The notes: generated by a model from the sequence alone, not told the origin. 64,000 nucleotides of DNA from Polymorphobacter_B sp038225475 (GCA_038225475.1 JBBRRA010000004.1:1-64000), one strand, 5' to 3'. Positions 1 through 9,130 are shown, counted from the first letter of the stretch. Numbers and translations are program-made.

Positions 1-1
1 C

Positions 2-331
2 AACCAAGGCTATGGCAACCAAGGCTATAATTCCCAGCGCGGTGGTCAGTATGCAGGCGGCAACTGGTATCCCGACGATCATTATCGTCGCGGCAACTAC
101 CGCGCGCGCTATATCGGGCCGAACGACCAAATCTATCGCGGTCGCGACAACCGCTATTACTGCCGGCGTTCGGACGGCACTGCCGGTTTGATCATCGGCG
201 GGATCGGTGGCGGCGTGCTCGGCGATGCATTGGCACCGGGCGGTTCGCGGACGCTGGGCGCGTTGCTCGGCGGCGGACTTGGCGCGGTGCTCGGCAGCTC
301 GATCGACCGCAACCGCGTGCAGTGCCGCTGA
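2..331 (+). CDS. Glycine-zipper 2TM domain protein (C-terminal part)
   Basis: The reading frame is open from the window edge to a TGA at 329, so the 5' end and any signal peptide lie outside. The visible 109 residues start with a tandem NQGYG-type repeat (encoded by a DNA repeat in bases 1-28) and a Tyr/Arg/Gly-rich linker. A short YYCRR segment leads into a glycine-zipper pair (GLIIGGIGGGVLGDAL and LGALLGGGLGAVLG), and the chain ends with DRNRVQCR. This is the layout of glycine-zipper 2TM / 17-kDa surface-antigen-like envelope proteins of alphaproteobacteria. The family assignment is firm. The exact role, probably envelope structure, is inferred. Confidence 0.8.
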   Translation, partial: NQGYGNQGYNSQRGGQYAGGNWYPDDHYRRGNYRARYIGPNDQIYRGRDNRYYCRRSDGTAGLIIGGIGGGVLGDALAPGGSRTLGALLGGGLGAVLGSSIDRNRVQCR

Positions 332-375
332 ACCGCGGTTGACGTGCGGCGGGTGCGGCGCGATGAGCCTTGGGC

Positions 376-1365
376 ATGACCAAAGCTGAAACGATGATCG
401 CGATCGACCCCGCCGCGCCCGGCGGTCCCGACCTGTTGTTGCCGGTTGAACGTCCGGTCCCGGTCCCGGGTCCGGACGAGGTGCTGATCAGGGTCCATGC
501 GGCGGGGGTCAACCGCCCCGATGTGCTGCAGCGGCTGGGGTTGTACCCGATGCCGCCGGGTACGCCGACGATCCTTGGACTCGAGGTGGCGGGCGAGATC
601 GTCGAGGGATCGGGGCGCTGGGCAGTGGGCGACCGGGTCTGCGCGCTGGTCGCCGGTGGCGGCTATGCGCAATATTGCACTGCGCCCGTCGGGCAGTGCC
701 TGCCGATCCCCGACGGCATGAGCTTTGTCGATGCCGCGGGCTTGCCCGAAACCTATTTTACCGTCTGGTCGAACCTGTTCGAACGCGGCGGTGCGAAACC
801 CGGCGAGACCGTGCTGGTGCACGGCGGCACCAGCGGTATCGGCGTCACGGCAATCCTGATCGCCAAGGCGCTCGGATTGACGGTCATCGTCACGGCGGGA
901 TCGGCGGCCAAGTGCGACGCGGCGCGAGCCTTGGGGGCCGATCACGCGATCGACTACAAGACGCAGGATTTTGCCGTGGAGGTGGCGCGCATCACCGGTG
1001 GCAACGGCGTCGACGTCGTGCTCGACATGGTCGGCGGTGACTATATCCCGCGCAATATCAAATCGCTTGCCGACGACGGCCGCCATGTCTCGATCGCTTT
1101 TCAGCGCGGTCCGCTTGCGGAGGTCAATTTGTCGGACATCATGCGTCGCCGCCTGACGCTGACCGGATCGACGCTGCGACCACGCAGCGTGGCGTTCAAG
1201 ACCAAGATCGCCGCGACCCTCGAGCGCGAGGTTTGGCCGTTGTTCGCCAACGGCAAATTGCGCGCCGTGACCGACAAGGTGTTTGCGCTTGCCGATGCTG
1301 CCGACGCGCATCGCCGGATGGAGGCTGGCGACCATGTCGGCAAGATCATCCTCTCGGTGGCTTGA
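376..1365 (+). CDS. NAD(P)H:quinone oxidoreductase, zinc-independent MDR family
   Basis: 329 residues, the usual size for the QOR/PIG3 branch of medium-chain dehydrogenases. The N-terminal catalytic domain has HAAGVNRPDVLQR and a GLEVAG turn. The Rossmann domain has the HGGTSGIG nucleotide-binding motif near residue 150, then GADHAIDYK and DMVGGDY. Zinc-ligand cysteines are absent, as expected for the family. The likely reaction is NAD(P)H-dependent reduction of quinones or enals in the cytosol. I chose ATG 376 because MTKAETMIAID matches the length of family N-termini; a TTG at 370 and an ATG at 394 are in frame. It stands alone upstream of trcR. Confidence 0.88.
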   Translation: MTKAETMIAIDPAAPGGPDLLLPVERPVPVPGPDEVLIRVHAAGVNRPDVLQRLGLYPMPPGTPTILGLEVAGEIVEGSGRWAVGDRVCALVAGGGYAQYCTAPVGQCLPIPDGMSFVDAAGLPETYFTVWSNLFERGGAKPGETVLVHGGTSGIGVTAILIAKALGLTVIVTAGSAAKCDAARALGADHAIDYKTQDFAVEVARITGGNGVDVVLDMVGGDYIPRNIKSLADDGRHVSIAFQRGPLAEVNLSDIMRRRLTLTGSTLRPRSVAFKTKIAATLEREVWPLFANGKLRAVTDKVFALADAADAHRRMEAGDHVGKIILSVA

Positions 1366-1401
1366 TCGGCTAACGCTTAGCGCCTACATCGGCGTTGCAC
1401 C

Positions 1402-1428
1402 GGCCGTCCCGCAAGGGGCGGCCGTTTC
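1402..1428 (+). terminator. Possible weak terminator after the quinone oxidoreductase
   Basis: A 9-bp GC-rich stem (GGCCGTCCC/GGGGCGGCC, one G-T pair) closes on a GCAA tetraloop 37 bases after the stop codon and is followed by only GTTTCC. The hairpin is clear. The poor T tract makes termination uncertain. Confidence 0.4.
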
Positions 1429-1456
1429 CATATCTCCGGCACAAGGTCCCGACGCG

Positions 1457-2149
1457 ATGAGCGCACCGACAACCCCCCTGATGGCGCACGCGACCGCCGC
1501 GTGGCTCGTCGACAACACCGCGCTGACCTTCGAGCAGATCGCCGCATTTTGCGGGCTGCACATTCTCGAAATTCAGGCGATCGCCGACGATACCGCGCTG
1601 ACCAAGCTGACCGGGCGTGACCCGATCCGGTCGGGCGAACTGACCCAGGTCGAGATTGACCGTGTCTCGGCCGATCCGGCGGCGCGGCTCAAGCTCGAAA
1701 AGCAGCCCGAACAGGAGCGCCGCACCAAGGGGCCGCGCTACACGCCGCTATCGAAGCGGCAGGACAAGCCCGACGGCATCGCTTGGATCATCCGCAACCA
1801 CCCCGAGGTTACCGACGGTCAGATCAGCCGCCTGATCGGCACTACCAAGACGACGATCGCCGCGATCCGCGACAAAAGTCATTGGAACATCGCCAATATT
1901 CAGCCCAAGGACCCGGTGACGCTGGGCCTGTGCCCGCAGCGCGAACTCGATGCGCTCGTTACCGCCGCTGCGAAGAAGGCCGGTCTCGACACCAGCATCG
2001 ACCTCGGCAAGCTGGGTGAAGACCGCAGCGCGATGATCGAACAGTTGCAGGCCGAACGTGCTGCCGCCGCACACCTTGCGGAACACGGCCCGGTGCCGAC
2101 CGAAGTCGGCACCGCGCAGCAGCAGGGCGACGCGTTGTTCAAACGCTAA
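1457..2149 (+). CDS. trcR: Cell-cycle transcriptional regulator TrcR (DUF1013)
   Basis: 230 residues matching DUF1013 along its length. The N-terminal segment (MAHATAAWLVDNTALTF, then QIAAFCGLHILE) is the family hallmark, and a second HTH-like region lies around DGQISRLIGTTKTTIAAIRD. A charged middle (EQERRTKGPRYTPLSKRQDK) joins the two. DUF1013 proteins are conserved in alphaproteobacteria and are named TrcR after work on cell-cycle transcription. ATG 1457 was chosen; ATG 1481 (MAHAT) is an alternative. The last 30 residues are Ala/Glu-rich and family-variable. It converges on the regulator gene at 2151, with only one base between the two stop codons. Confidence 0.85.
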   Translation: MSAPTTPLMAHATAAWLVDNTALTFEQIAAFCGLHILEIQAIADDTALTKLTGRDPIRSGELTQVEIDRVSADPAARLKLEKQPEQERRTKGPRYTPLSKRQDKPDGIAWIIRNHPEVTDGQISRLIGTTKTTIAAIRDKSHWNIANIQPKDPVTLGLCPQRELDALVTAAAKKAGLDTSIDLGKLGEDRSAMIEQLQAERAAAAHLAEHGPVPTEVGTAQQQGDALFKR

Positions 2150-2150
2150 G

Positions 2151-3746
2151 TCAGCGCGGGCCATCGGCGCGGGGCGCGGTCTTGCAAAAGGCCGGAGCCT
2201 GCGCCGCACCGCACAAATCGGGCAGGCCCGTCCGCCGCCAATAACCGGGCAGGCCGGTTTGAGCGGCGATTTCGGCAAATGCCGGAGACGCCCACAGCGT
2301 CACGACAGGCGGCAGGAACAGCACTGCCGTATCACGCTCGTCGGGCGCTTCGAGCCCGATGCGTGCGAGCATCACGCTGCGCGGCGTGTGCGGCAAGCCA
2401 TCTCCGTAAAGCGCCCGCGCGAATGCCATCGCGTCGGCGGGCTGGTCCAGTGCCGCAGCCGCGCGCAAGCCTTGCTCGGCATTGCCTTGCCCCAGCAGCC
2501 CACGCAGCCGCCAACGCGCCATTGCTGCGTCGACAGCGGCGGGCGTTCGGCTGGCGAGCGCCTGCGCAGTCAACAGCGCGTCGCGCACTTCCTCACGATC
2601 GGTGCCCGTCGGCCAGCTTGTTTCATCGGCGGCCAGCGCCAGCGCCGCAGCTGGCTTGCCGCTATAGGCGAGCAGATAAAAGCGCGTGAACCATGTCAGC
2701 CGGTCGCGCGGCCAGACCTTTGCCGCCCATGCCGCAACCCGCTCGGCATCGTCCGGACGCCCGGCGGCCGCAAGCAGATTTGCTCGCGCCGATTGAATCC
2801 ACGGCACCAGCGGCGATGCGGCCGCCAGCGCCTCGACCTGCGTCAGCGCGTCCGTGGTGCGGCCGGTTGCCATCAGGAACTGGATATTCTGAAACTGGAG
2901 CGGCGCCGCGCCGGGTCGCGACTGCGCCAGTGCGCGTGTCAACGCCCGGTACTTGGCGTCCCACGCGCCATAGGTCGGCTGCAGGCTGACCAGTGCCGCG
3001 AGCGACCGGCCTTCGCGGCGATCGATCGACTGCGCATGTCCGGCCGCCTCGCGCGCCCGCGCAGCCACCGCTTCGCGTGCCGATGGTTCGGTGAACGGCA
3101 GGCTGAGCACATAGCCCATCGCCAGCGAGCCCCAAACGGGTGCCGATTGCGGTGCGCGCGCAGTGGCCTGTTGCAGGTAACTGACGCCCTCGGCGGTGCG
3201 CTCGGGCGTGCCTTCGAATACCGCCGACAGGCCGCGCGTTTCGAAATCGGTGGCCGCCTGCGGCATGCGTTCAGGTGTCGGTGGCGGCGGCGCAGGCTCC
3301 CGAAAAACGAACCCGGCTATTGCAAATCCGGCGGCGGCAAGCAGAGCAGCCCCGGTGCGCCACCGCAGGAAAGTCGTCGGTGCCGCAACATCCGCTGGCG
3401 GTGTCGTTGGGGGCGTGCCCGGAACGAGGCGGTAGCCGACTTTCTTCACCGTTTCGATGGTGAACAGCCCGTCGGCACCGGCAGCGCGCAGTTTGGCGAT
3501 GACCCGGTTCAGCGCATCCTCGCCGACAATGCGTCCGTCCCAGCAGCGTGTGGCCAGCATATCGCGCGAGACGACGCCACCACCGGCGTCGGCAAGCGCG
3601 ACCAATACCTGCATGACGCGCGGCTCGAGAAGGCGTGCACCCGCGCCGGTGCCGAGCTCGCGGAGCGACGGGCGAACCTCGATCGCGCCGATCCGGAAAA
3701 CAGGGACCTCGGCAAGATCGATGCTGTCGGTTGCGGTGCCGCGCAT
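2151..3746 (-). CDS. ToxR/CadC-like membrane regulator: winged helix, TM segment, TPR-like C-terminus
   Basis: 531 residues. Residues about 10-105 form an OmpR/PhoB-type winged helix (LEPRVMQVLVAL, GGVVSRDML, EDALNRVIAKLR, IETVKKVGYRLVP). A single transmembrane segment follows a Pro-rich linker (GAALLAAAGFAIAGFVF, about residue 135). The rest is Ala-rich helical repeat sequence resembling TPRs (SAPVWGSLAMGY, ARANLLAAAGRPDDAERV). This is the one-component, membrane-anchored regulator layout. The signal sensed cannot be read from sequence. ATG 3746 was chosen over an in-frame TTG at 3758. It is divergent from the PEP-CTERM gene at 3860, about 110 bases apart, so it may control that gene (inference). 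Confidence 0.82.
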   Translation of the reverse strand: MRGTATDSIDLAEVPVFRIGAIEVRPSLRELGTGAGARLLEPRVMQVLVALADAGGGVVSRDMLATRCWDGRIVGEDALNRVIAKLRAAGADGLFTIETVKKVGYRLVPGTPPTTPPADVAAPTTFLRWRTGAALLAAAGFAIAGFVFREPAPPPPTPERMPQAATDFETRGLSAVFEGTPERTAEGVSYLQQATARAPQSAPVWGSLAMGYVLSLPFTEPSAREAVAARAREAAGHAQSIDRREGRSLAALVSLQPTYGAWDAKYRALTRALAQSRPGAAPLQFQNIQFLMATGRTTDALTQVEALAAASPLVPWIQSARANLLAAAGRPDDAERVAAWAAKVWPRDRLTWFTRFYLLAYSGKPAAALALAADETSWPTGTDREEVRDALLTAQALASRTPAAVDAAMARWRLRGLLGQGNAEQGLRAAAALDQPADAMAFARALYGDGLPHTPRSVMLARIGLEAPDERDTAVLFLPPVVTLWASPAFAEIAAQTGLPGYWRRTGLPDLCGAAQAPAFCKTAPRADGPR

Positions 3747-3859
3747 CAGCAAGCGCAATAGTCGGCGAAAGGTCGGCCAAACATCGGTTTCGCGTCCTTT
3801 CGAGGCCCGCCGTGGCCGTGCGAACTGGTGATGCGTTGTTCATATCCGAAGGAGCCGTC

Positions 3860-4453
3860 ATGCGCACCGTTCAATTCACCGTCATCGCCGCCGCCCTGAT
3901 TGCCGCCGTGCACGCTCGAGCCGCGACGATCGCGTTCACCGGCACGTTCACCAATACCAATCCGCCCGCGTCGCCGACCGGGCGTTGCGCGCCAGCAGCA
4001 TCGACGGTCAGCATCGCGCCGGGGCTTGGCGCCGACGTCGGCACGTCCAACTTCGGCAGCTTCACCGCCACCGACAGCCACTGCATCGTGCTGCCGTTGC
4101 CGGCACCTTATACCGATGGTCTGTTCAGCTTTACGTTTGCGGCAGGTGACATGCTGAACGGCACCTATAGCGGGGCGCTTACCGCGACGGCGACGCCGGG
4201 CAGCTTTGCCAACCTGCAGAACTTTGTCGTGACCGGGGGGACCGGGCGGTTCGCAGGCGCATCGGGCAGCTTCACCGGCAACGGCAACGTCGTCTTCGGG
4301 GCCGGGCCGCCGTCGGCGTTCGTGACATTGACCGGCCTCGTCAACGCGCCTGCGGTTCCCGAACCGGCCAGCTGGGCGCTGTTGCTGACGGGCTTTGGGA
4401 TCGTCGGAGCTGCGCTGCGGAGCCGCCGCGCCGGAGGTTATGTGGTGCAGTAA
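3860..4453 (+). CDS. PEPxxWA-CTERM sorting domain protein
   Basis: 197 residues. An N-terminal signal peptide (VIAAALIAAVHARAATI) is followed by a Thr/Gly/Ser-rich beta-type body. The C-terminal sorting signal near residue 172 has the motif VPEPASWALLLTG, a hydrophobic helix and a basic RSRRAGG tail. That tripartite signal is the alphaproteobacterial PEP-CTERM variant handled by exosortase-type transpeptidases; no exosortase gene lies in the window. The mature protein is probably exported and linked to the envelope or exopolysaccharide. Two cysteines (GRCAP, SHCIV) could pair. A GAAGGAG Shine-Dalgarno precedes ATG 3860. The function of the body is not recognised. Confidence 0.85.
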   Translation: MRTVQFTVIAAALIAAVHARAATIAFTGTFTNTNPPASPTGRCAPAASTVSIAPGLGADVGTSNFGSFTATDSHCIVLPLPAPYTDGLFSFTFAAGDMLNGTYSGALTATATPGSFANLQNFVVTGGTGRFAGASGSFTGNGNVVFGAGPPSAFVTLTGLVNAPAVPEPASWALLLTGFGIVGAALRSRRAGGYVVQ

Positions 4454-4532
4454 TCGTACGCTATTCGGGGTATCGAGCCGATCTTCACATCGCGCTCGAC
4501 TTCACACAGGCGTCAACCTAAGCGTGGCAACC

Positions 4533-5600
4533 ATGCAGGATGCCAGCTTAATCGACGCACCCGACACGCGCGAGGACCGGCGCGGGCTCAGCTATCCGCA
4601 CGGGCGATTCGTGCCCGAAGCCGGGACTTTGTTTCCGGTCGCCGACGGCGTGTTCTGGCTGCGCATGCCGTTGCCGTTCAGCCTCAACCACATCAACCTG
4701 TGGGTTCTCGACGACGGCGACGGCTGGGCGATCGTCGACACCGGGCTCAACGCCGCCGGCGTGCGGCAGCATTGGGAGATGCTGTTCGCCGGGGCGATGG
4801 CAGGGCGGCCCGTCCGCCGGGTGATCGTCACGCACTATCATCCCGATCACCTCGGGCTGGCGGGATGGCTGTGCGAACGCTGGGGCGTGCCGCTCGAAAT
4901 CACGCGCACCGAATATCTGCTGGCGCGGACGCTCACGCTCGATGTGCGGGATACGCCGCCAGCCGATGCGATCGACTTCTATGCGCGCGCCGGATGGCCT
5001 CAGGAACGGTTGGCGGCCTTTTCCGCGCGCCACTGGGGCGGGTTCAGCAAGGTGGTGTCGCCGTTGCCGTCGGGGTTCAAGCGGCTGCAGGCGGGCCACG
5101 TGCTGACGATCGGCGGGCGCGCATGGCGGATCGTGGTCGGGCGCGGCCATTCGCCAAAACATGCATGCCTGGTGTGCGACGAGCTCGGGTTGATGATCGC
5201 GGGCGATCAGATGCTGCCAAGGATCACCTCGAACATTTCGGTGTATCCGACCGAGCCACACGCCGATCCGCTCGCCGACTGGCTCGCCAGTATCGAAATG
5301 CTGCGCAGCATCGACGCGCAAACGCGCGTGCTGCCCGCGCATAACGAGCCGTTCGAAGGACTGCACACCCGGCTCGACCAGCTGCGCGATGATCACCTCG
5401 ACAAACTCGACAAGCTCGGCGAGTTTTGTGCCGAGCCGCGCAGCGTGCACGACAGCTTTCCAATTCTGTTTCGCCGCCCGGTCGGAGATGATGTGATGAT
5501 GGCGACAGGCGAGGCGCTGGCGCATTTCCATTGGCTCGAAAATCAGGGCCGAGTCACCCGGCTTTCGGGCGGCGCCTTCGACCGCTTCGTGGCGGCATGA
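4533..5600 (+). CDS. MBL-fold metallo-hydrolase
   Basis: 355 residues. The metallo-beta-lactamase metal site is intact: THYHPDHLGLAG (H-x-H-x-D-H), a downstream RGHSPKHACL histidine, GDQMLP and LPAHNEPF for the later ligands. The C-terminal helical extension carrying LDKLDKL and HFHWLE is typical of the hydrolase group that cleaves thioester-like or phosphorylated small substrates. The start ATG 4533 follows GTGGCAACC; GTG 4524 is an in-frame alternative. Its stop overlaps the start of the acyl-CoA ligase by four bases (ATGA), so the two are co-translated. Together with the downstream GST they suggest thioester or acid detoxification (inference). Confidence 0.86.
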   Translation: MQDASLIDAPDTREDRRGLSYPHGRFVPEAGTLFPVADGVFWLRMPLPFSLNHINLWVLDDGDGWAIVDTGLNAAGVRQHWEMLFAGAMAGRPVRRVIVTHYHPDHLGLAGWLCERWGVPLEITRTEYLLARTLTLDVRDTPPADAIDFYARAGWPQERLAAFSARHWGGFSKVVSPLPSGFKRLQAGHVLTIGGRAWRIVVGRGHSPKHACLVCDELGLMIAGDQMLPRITSNISVYPTEPHADPLADWLASIEMLRSIDAQTRVLPAHNEPFEGLHTRLDQLRDDHLDKLDKLGEFCAEPRSVHDSFPILFRRPVGDDVMMATGEALAHFHWLENQGRVTRLSGGAFDRFVAA

Positions 5601-7282
5601 CCGAGGTGCATCCTTGGGCCGCGCACTATGCGCATCCCGGCGGCTGGGACCGCAGTTTCACCCCTTGCGCGGTGCCCGACCTGCTGGCGCTGAGCGCGGC
5701 GGCGCTGCCCGATGGGCCATGCCTCGATTTTCTCGGTCGCCGCTACAGCTATGCGCAGGTGCACGATCTTGTCCGTCGCGCCGCCGCCGGGTTTGTCGCG
5801 CTCGGCGTCACGCGCGGCATCAAGGTGGGGTTGTTCCTCCCGAACTGCCCGCACTACGTCATCGCTTACTATGGCGCGATGCTGGCTGGCGGCACCGTGG
5901 TCAATTTCTCGCCGCTCTATACCGCCACCGAGCTTGCCGCGCAGGTCGAAGACAGCGGCACGACCATCATGGTGACGCTCGACGTCACGCAGCTGTATGG
6001 CACGATTGCCCCCGTCTTGGAGCAAACCGGCCTGCAGACGCTGATTATCTGTAACCTGCCCGAGGTGCTGCCGTTCTGGAAACGGATCGGCTACGGTGTC
6101 CTCAAGGCTGGCGAACGCTCCACCATCCCGCAGGACGAGCGTCATATCCCGTTCGCCGCGTTGATCGCGCAAGCGCCGCTCGTGCGCACGCCGGTGATCG
6201 ACCCCGTCAACGACGTCGCGCTGCTGCAATATACCGGCGGCACCACGGGTGTCCCCAAGGGTTCCGTGTTGACGCACGCCAATCTGACCGTCAACGCGAT
6301 GCAGGTCGCAGCCGTCGACCCGCACCCGGAGGCACCCGACCGCATCCTCGGCGTGCTGCCGTTCTTCCATGTGTTTGCCAACACGACGGTGCTCAACCGC
6401 ACCATCCTGCGCGGCGGCTTGATCGTGATGCTGCCGCGCTTCGAGACAAAGGCCGTGCTGACCGCGCTGGCGCAGCATCGCATCACGGCGCTGCCGGGCG
6501 TGCCGACGATGTATCGCGCGCTGCTCGACGATGCCGGGCTGACGCGGTTCGATGTGTCGAGCCTGCGGATCTGCATCTCAGGCGGCGCACCGCTGCCGCA
6601 GGAACTCAAGGCGGCGTTCGAGGCAAAGACCGGCGCGCAACTCGTCGAAGGCTATGGCCTGACCGAAAGCTCGGGCGTCGTTTCGGTCAACCCCTATGAA
6701 GGCGCGGGCAAGCCTGGCAGCATCGGGCAGCCGCTGCCTGCCACCGATATCCGGCTGATCGACAAGGATGACCCGACGCAGGCGGCACCGCCGGGCGAGC
6801 CCGGTGAGATCGTCGTCGCCGGACCGCAAATCATGCGCGGCTATCATGGCCATACCGATGATGCAGGCGTATTCGTGACGCTCGACGGCGTGCGCTTCCT
6901 GCGGACCGGCGACGTCGGGACGATCGATGCCGACGGCTATGTCTGTGTTGTCGACCGCCTGAAGGACATGATTGTCGTCGGCGGCTTCAAGGTGTTCCCA
7001 AGCCGGGTCGAGGAGGCGCTGTACACCCTGCCGGCCGTGCGCGAGGCGCTGGTCATCGGCATCCCCGATATCCGAATGGGCGAGCGGCCCAAAGCTTTCG
7101 TGACACTGACACCTGGATCGTCGGTGACGGGCGAAGCGCTGCTCGCCTATGTCAACGCGCGGGTCGGCAAGCACGAACGCGTGGTGGCCGTCGAAGTTCG
7201 TGATAGCCTGCCCAAGACGATGATCGGCAAGCTGAGCCGCAAGGAGCTGGTTGCCGAGGAACGGGCCAAAGTGGGAGAATAG
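5597..7282 (+). CDS. Long-chain fatty-acid--CoA ligase (AMP-forming)
   Basis: 561 residues with the complete acyl-adenylate core set: YTGGTTGVPKG (A3, about residue 213), GYGLTESSG (A5), TGDVGTIDADGY (A7), DRLKDMIVVGGFKVFP (A8) and the C-terminal PKTMIGKLSRK lysine (A10). The enzyme should activate a fatty or aromatic acid to its CoA thioester through an acyl-AMP intermediate in the cytosol or at the inner membrane. Chain-length preference is not visible; residues such as GVLPFFHVFANT fit FadD-type enzymes. It is the middle gene of a three-gene operon, overlapping the MBL hydrolase by four bases and two bases from the GST gene. Confidence 0.92.
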   Translation: MTEVHPWAAHYAHPGGWDRSFTPCAVPDLLALSAAALPDGPCLDFLGRRYSYAQVHDLVRRAAAGFVALGVTRGIKVGLFLPNCPHYVIAYYGAMLAGGTVVNFSPLYTATELAAQVEDSGTTIMVTLDVTQLYGTIAPVLEQTGLQTLIICNLPEVLPFWKRIGYGVLKAGERSTIPQDERHIPFAALIAQAPLVRTPVIDPVNDVALLQYTGGTTGVPKGSVLTHANLTVNAMQVAAVDPHPEAPDRILGVLPFFHVFANTTVLNRTILRGGLIVMLPRFETKAVLTALAQHRITALPGVPTMYRALLDDAGLTRFDVSSLRICISGGAPLPQELKAAFEAKTGAQLVEGYGLTESSGVVSVNPYEGAGKPGSIGQPLPATDIRLIDKDDPTQAAPPGEPGEIVVAGPQIMRGYHGHTDDAGVFVTLDGVRFLRTGDVGTIDADGYVCVVDRLKDMIVVGGFKVFPSRVEEALYTLPAVREALVIGIPDIRMGERPKAFVTLTPGSSVTGEALLAYVNARVGKHERVVAVEVRDSLPKTMIGKLSRKELVAEERAKVGE

Positions 7283-7284
7283 CC

Positions 7285-7923
7285 ATGATTGTTTTCGGCA
7301 GTTCGATGTCGCCGTTCGTCCGCAAGGTTGTCGCTTTTGCTGCGGAAAAAGGTGTCGAGATCGACCATCGCCAGATCGCTCTCCAGTCGCAGGATCCCGA
7401 ATTCCTCGCTGCCAGCCCGTTCCGGAAGATACCGGCGATGAGCGACGGCGATTACAGCCTCGCCGATTCGAGCGCGATCGTCCATTATATCGAGGCCGCG
7501 CATCCCGATCCGGCGCTGATCCCTGCCGATCCCCGGTTGCGTGGCAAGGCGATCTGGTTCGACGAATTCGCCGACACGCTGATCGTCGCGTGTTTCGGCA
7601 CGATGTTCTTCAATCGAGTCGTCGCGCCGCGTTTCCTCGGGCTGCCGTGCGATGCCGTTGCGGCCGACGCCGCGCAGGCAACCGGCATGCCGCCGTTGCT
7701 CGATTATCTCGAAGGCGTGATCCCCGACAGCGGCTTTCTGGTCGGCGACCGGTTGACCCTCGCCGACATCGCGGTCGCCAGTCCGTTCGTCAATCTTGAA
7801 CACGCCGGCGTCACGATCGATGCCGCGCGGCACCCCCGGCTTGCGGCTTATGTCGCAGCAATCCTCGCGCGGCCCAGCTTTGCCGGGATGGTGGCAAAGG
7901 AGCGGCGGTTCCTCGCCGCATAA
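7285..7923 (+). CDS. Glutathione S-transferase family protein
   Basis: 212 residues. The thioredoxin-like N-terminal domain (residues 1-75) has SSMSPFVRKV at the catalytic position, FRKIPAMSD with the cis-proline and DSSAIVHYIE for glutathione binding. The all-helical C-terminal domain ends with VGDRLTLADIAV, the conserved N-capping/hydrophobic-staple region. Family members conjugate or reduce electrophiles with glutathione. The gene starts two bases after the acyl-CoA ligase and has its own GGGAG ribosome-binding site, so it probably belongs to the same operon. Substrate unknown. Confidence 0.88.
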   Translation: MIVFGSSMSPFVRKVVAFAAEKGVEIDHRQIALQSQDPEFLAASPFRKIPAMSDGDYSLADSSAIVHYIEAAHPDPALIPADPRLRGKAIWFDEFADTLIVACFGTMFFNRVVAPRFLGLPCDAVAADAAQATGMPPLLDYLEGVIPDSGFLVGDRLTLADIAVASPFVNLEHAGVTIDAARHPRLAAYVAAILARPSFAGMVAKERRFLAA

Positions 7924-7977
7924 TCCGTGCGCGCGTGCGCTTGACCCTGTGCAGCGGCCCGTCCACAACCGGCGGCG

Positions 7978-8226
7978 ATGAGCATTACGCCTGAAGACTT
8001 GACGAAGCTGAGCTTTGAAGCGGCGCTTGCGCGGCTTGAGGCGATCGTTCACCGGCTCGAAGCTGGCGATGCCAGTCTTGAAGAGTCGATCGACATTTAT
8101 ACCGAGGGGCAGCTGTTGAAGTCGCATTGCGAAGCCAAGCTGGCGGGGGCCAGCGCCCGCATCGAACGGATCCAGCTGGCGGCCGATGGGCAGCCGACCG
8201 GCACCGTGGCATTCGATGCGGGCTGA
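7978..8226 (+). CDS. xseB: Exodeoxyribonuclease VII small subunit
   Basis: 82 residues, the normal size. The family signature covers most of the chain: LSFEAALARLEAIVHRLE, GDASLEESIDIYTEG and LKSHCEAKL, followed by a short acidic tail. XseB binds the large subunit XseA to make a single-strand-specific exonuclease that degrades DNA to short oligonucleotides. The gene order xseB-ispA, with the ispA start overlapping the xseB stop, is widespread in proteobacteria. xseA is not in the window. Confidence 0.93.
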   Translation: MSITPEDLTKLSFEAALARLEAIVHRLEAGDASLEESIDIYTEGQLLKSHCEAKLAGASARIERIQLAADGQPTGTVAFDAG

Positions 8227-9130
8227 TCCGGCAATGCGCCCCTCGCTCAGCCTCAAACCGGCGCTCGACGCGATCGGGACGGCGATGGACCAGCGCTTCG
8301 ACCGGTTGTTGCCGGTCCCCGACGATGGCCGTCGGCGGCTGTTCGAGGCGATGCGCCACGCCGCGATTGGCGGCGGCAAGCGGATGCGCCCGTTGCTGGT
8401 GGTGGCGGCGTGTGACCTGTTCCACGTCGACCGCGAACGCGCGCTGCGCGTCGCGCTCGCGATCGAATGTGTCCATGTCTATAGCCTGATCCACGACGAT
8501 CTGCCGTGCATGGACGACGACGACCTGCGCCGCGGCAAGCCGACAGTCCACAAGGCTTTCGACGAGGCGACAGCGGTGCTGGCAGGCGATTCGCTGCATG
8601 CGCTGGCTTTCGACGTCTTGGCCGACGAGGCGACGCATGAAGACCCGTTCGCGCGCGCCGAACTGGTGCTCGAGCTTGCCCGCGCCAGCGGCCCCAGCGG
8701 CATGGCGGGCGGTCAGATGATGGACCTCGCTGCCGAATCGGAGCCGTTCGACCTCGGCGCAACGACCCGGCTGCAGCAGTTGAAAACCGGCGCACTGATC
8801 GGCTTTTGCCTCGAAGCGGGCGCGATCATGGGCCGCGTCGGCGAGGCGCAGCGGATTCCGCTGCGGGGCTATGCGCACGACCTCGGGCTGGCATTTCAGA
8901 TTGCCGACGACCTGCTCGATGTCGAAGGCGAATCGGAAAAGACCGGCAAAGCCGTCCACAAGGATGCCGCTGCGGGCAAGGCGACGTTTGTGTCGCTGCT
9001 CGGGGTCGACCGTGCGCGGACGCAGGCAGCGATGCTGATCGATCAGGCGATCGATCATCTCCACAGTTTTGGGCGTGAGGCTGATTTGCTGCGCGCGATT
9101 GCGCGATTTGCGATCGAGCGCGACCGTTGA
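8216..9130 (+). CDS. ispA: Polyprenyl synthetase (farnesyl diphosphate synthase)
   Basis: 304 residues from ATG 8216 (298 from ATG 8234; both are plausible and overlap or adjoin the xseB stop). The first aspartate-rich motif DDLPCMDDDDLRRG has the two-residue insertion typical of bacterial FPP synthases. The second is FQIADDLLDVEG near residue 235. GGGKRMRP and LQQLKTGALI provide the diphosphate-binding basic residues. The enzyme condenses IPP with DMAPP/GPP to give farnesyl diphosphate for quinones, hopanoids, carotenoids and undecaprenyl carrier. Its stop overlaps the coaD ATG (TGATG). Confidence 0.9.
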   Translation: MRADPAMRPSLSLKPALDAIGTAMDQRFDRLLPVPDDGRRRLFEAMRHAAIGGGKRMRPLLVVAACDLFHVDRERALRVALAIECVHVYSLIHDDLPCMDDDDLRRGKPTVHKAFDEATAVLAGDSLHALAFDVLADEATHEDPFARAELVLELARASGPSGMAGGQMMDLAAESEPFDLGATTRLQQLKTGALIGFCLEAGAIMGRVGEAQRIPLRGYAHDLGLAFQIADDLLDVEGESEKTGKAVHKDAAAGKATFVSLLGVDRARTQAAMLIDQAIDHLHSFGREADLLRAIARFAIERDR

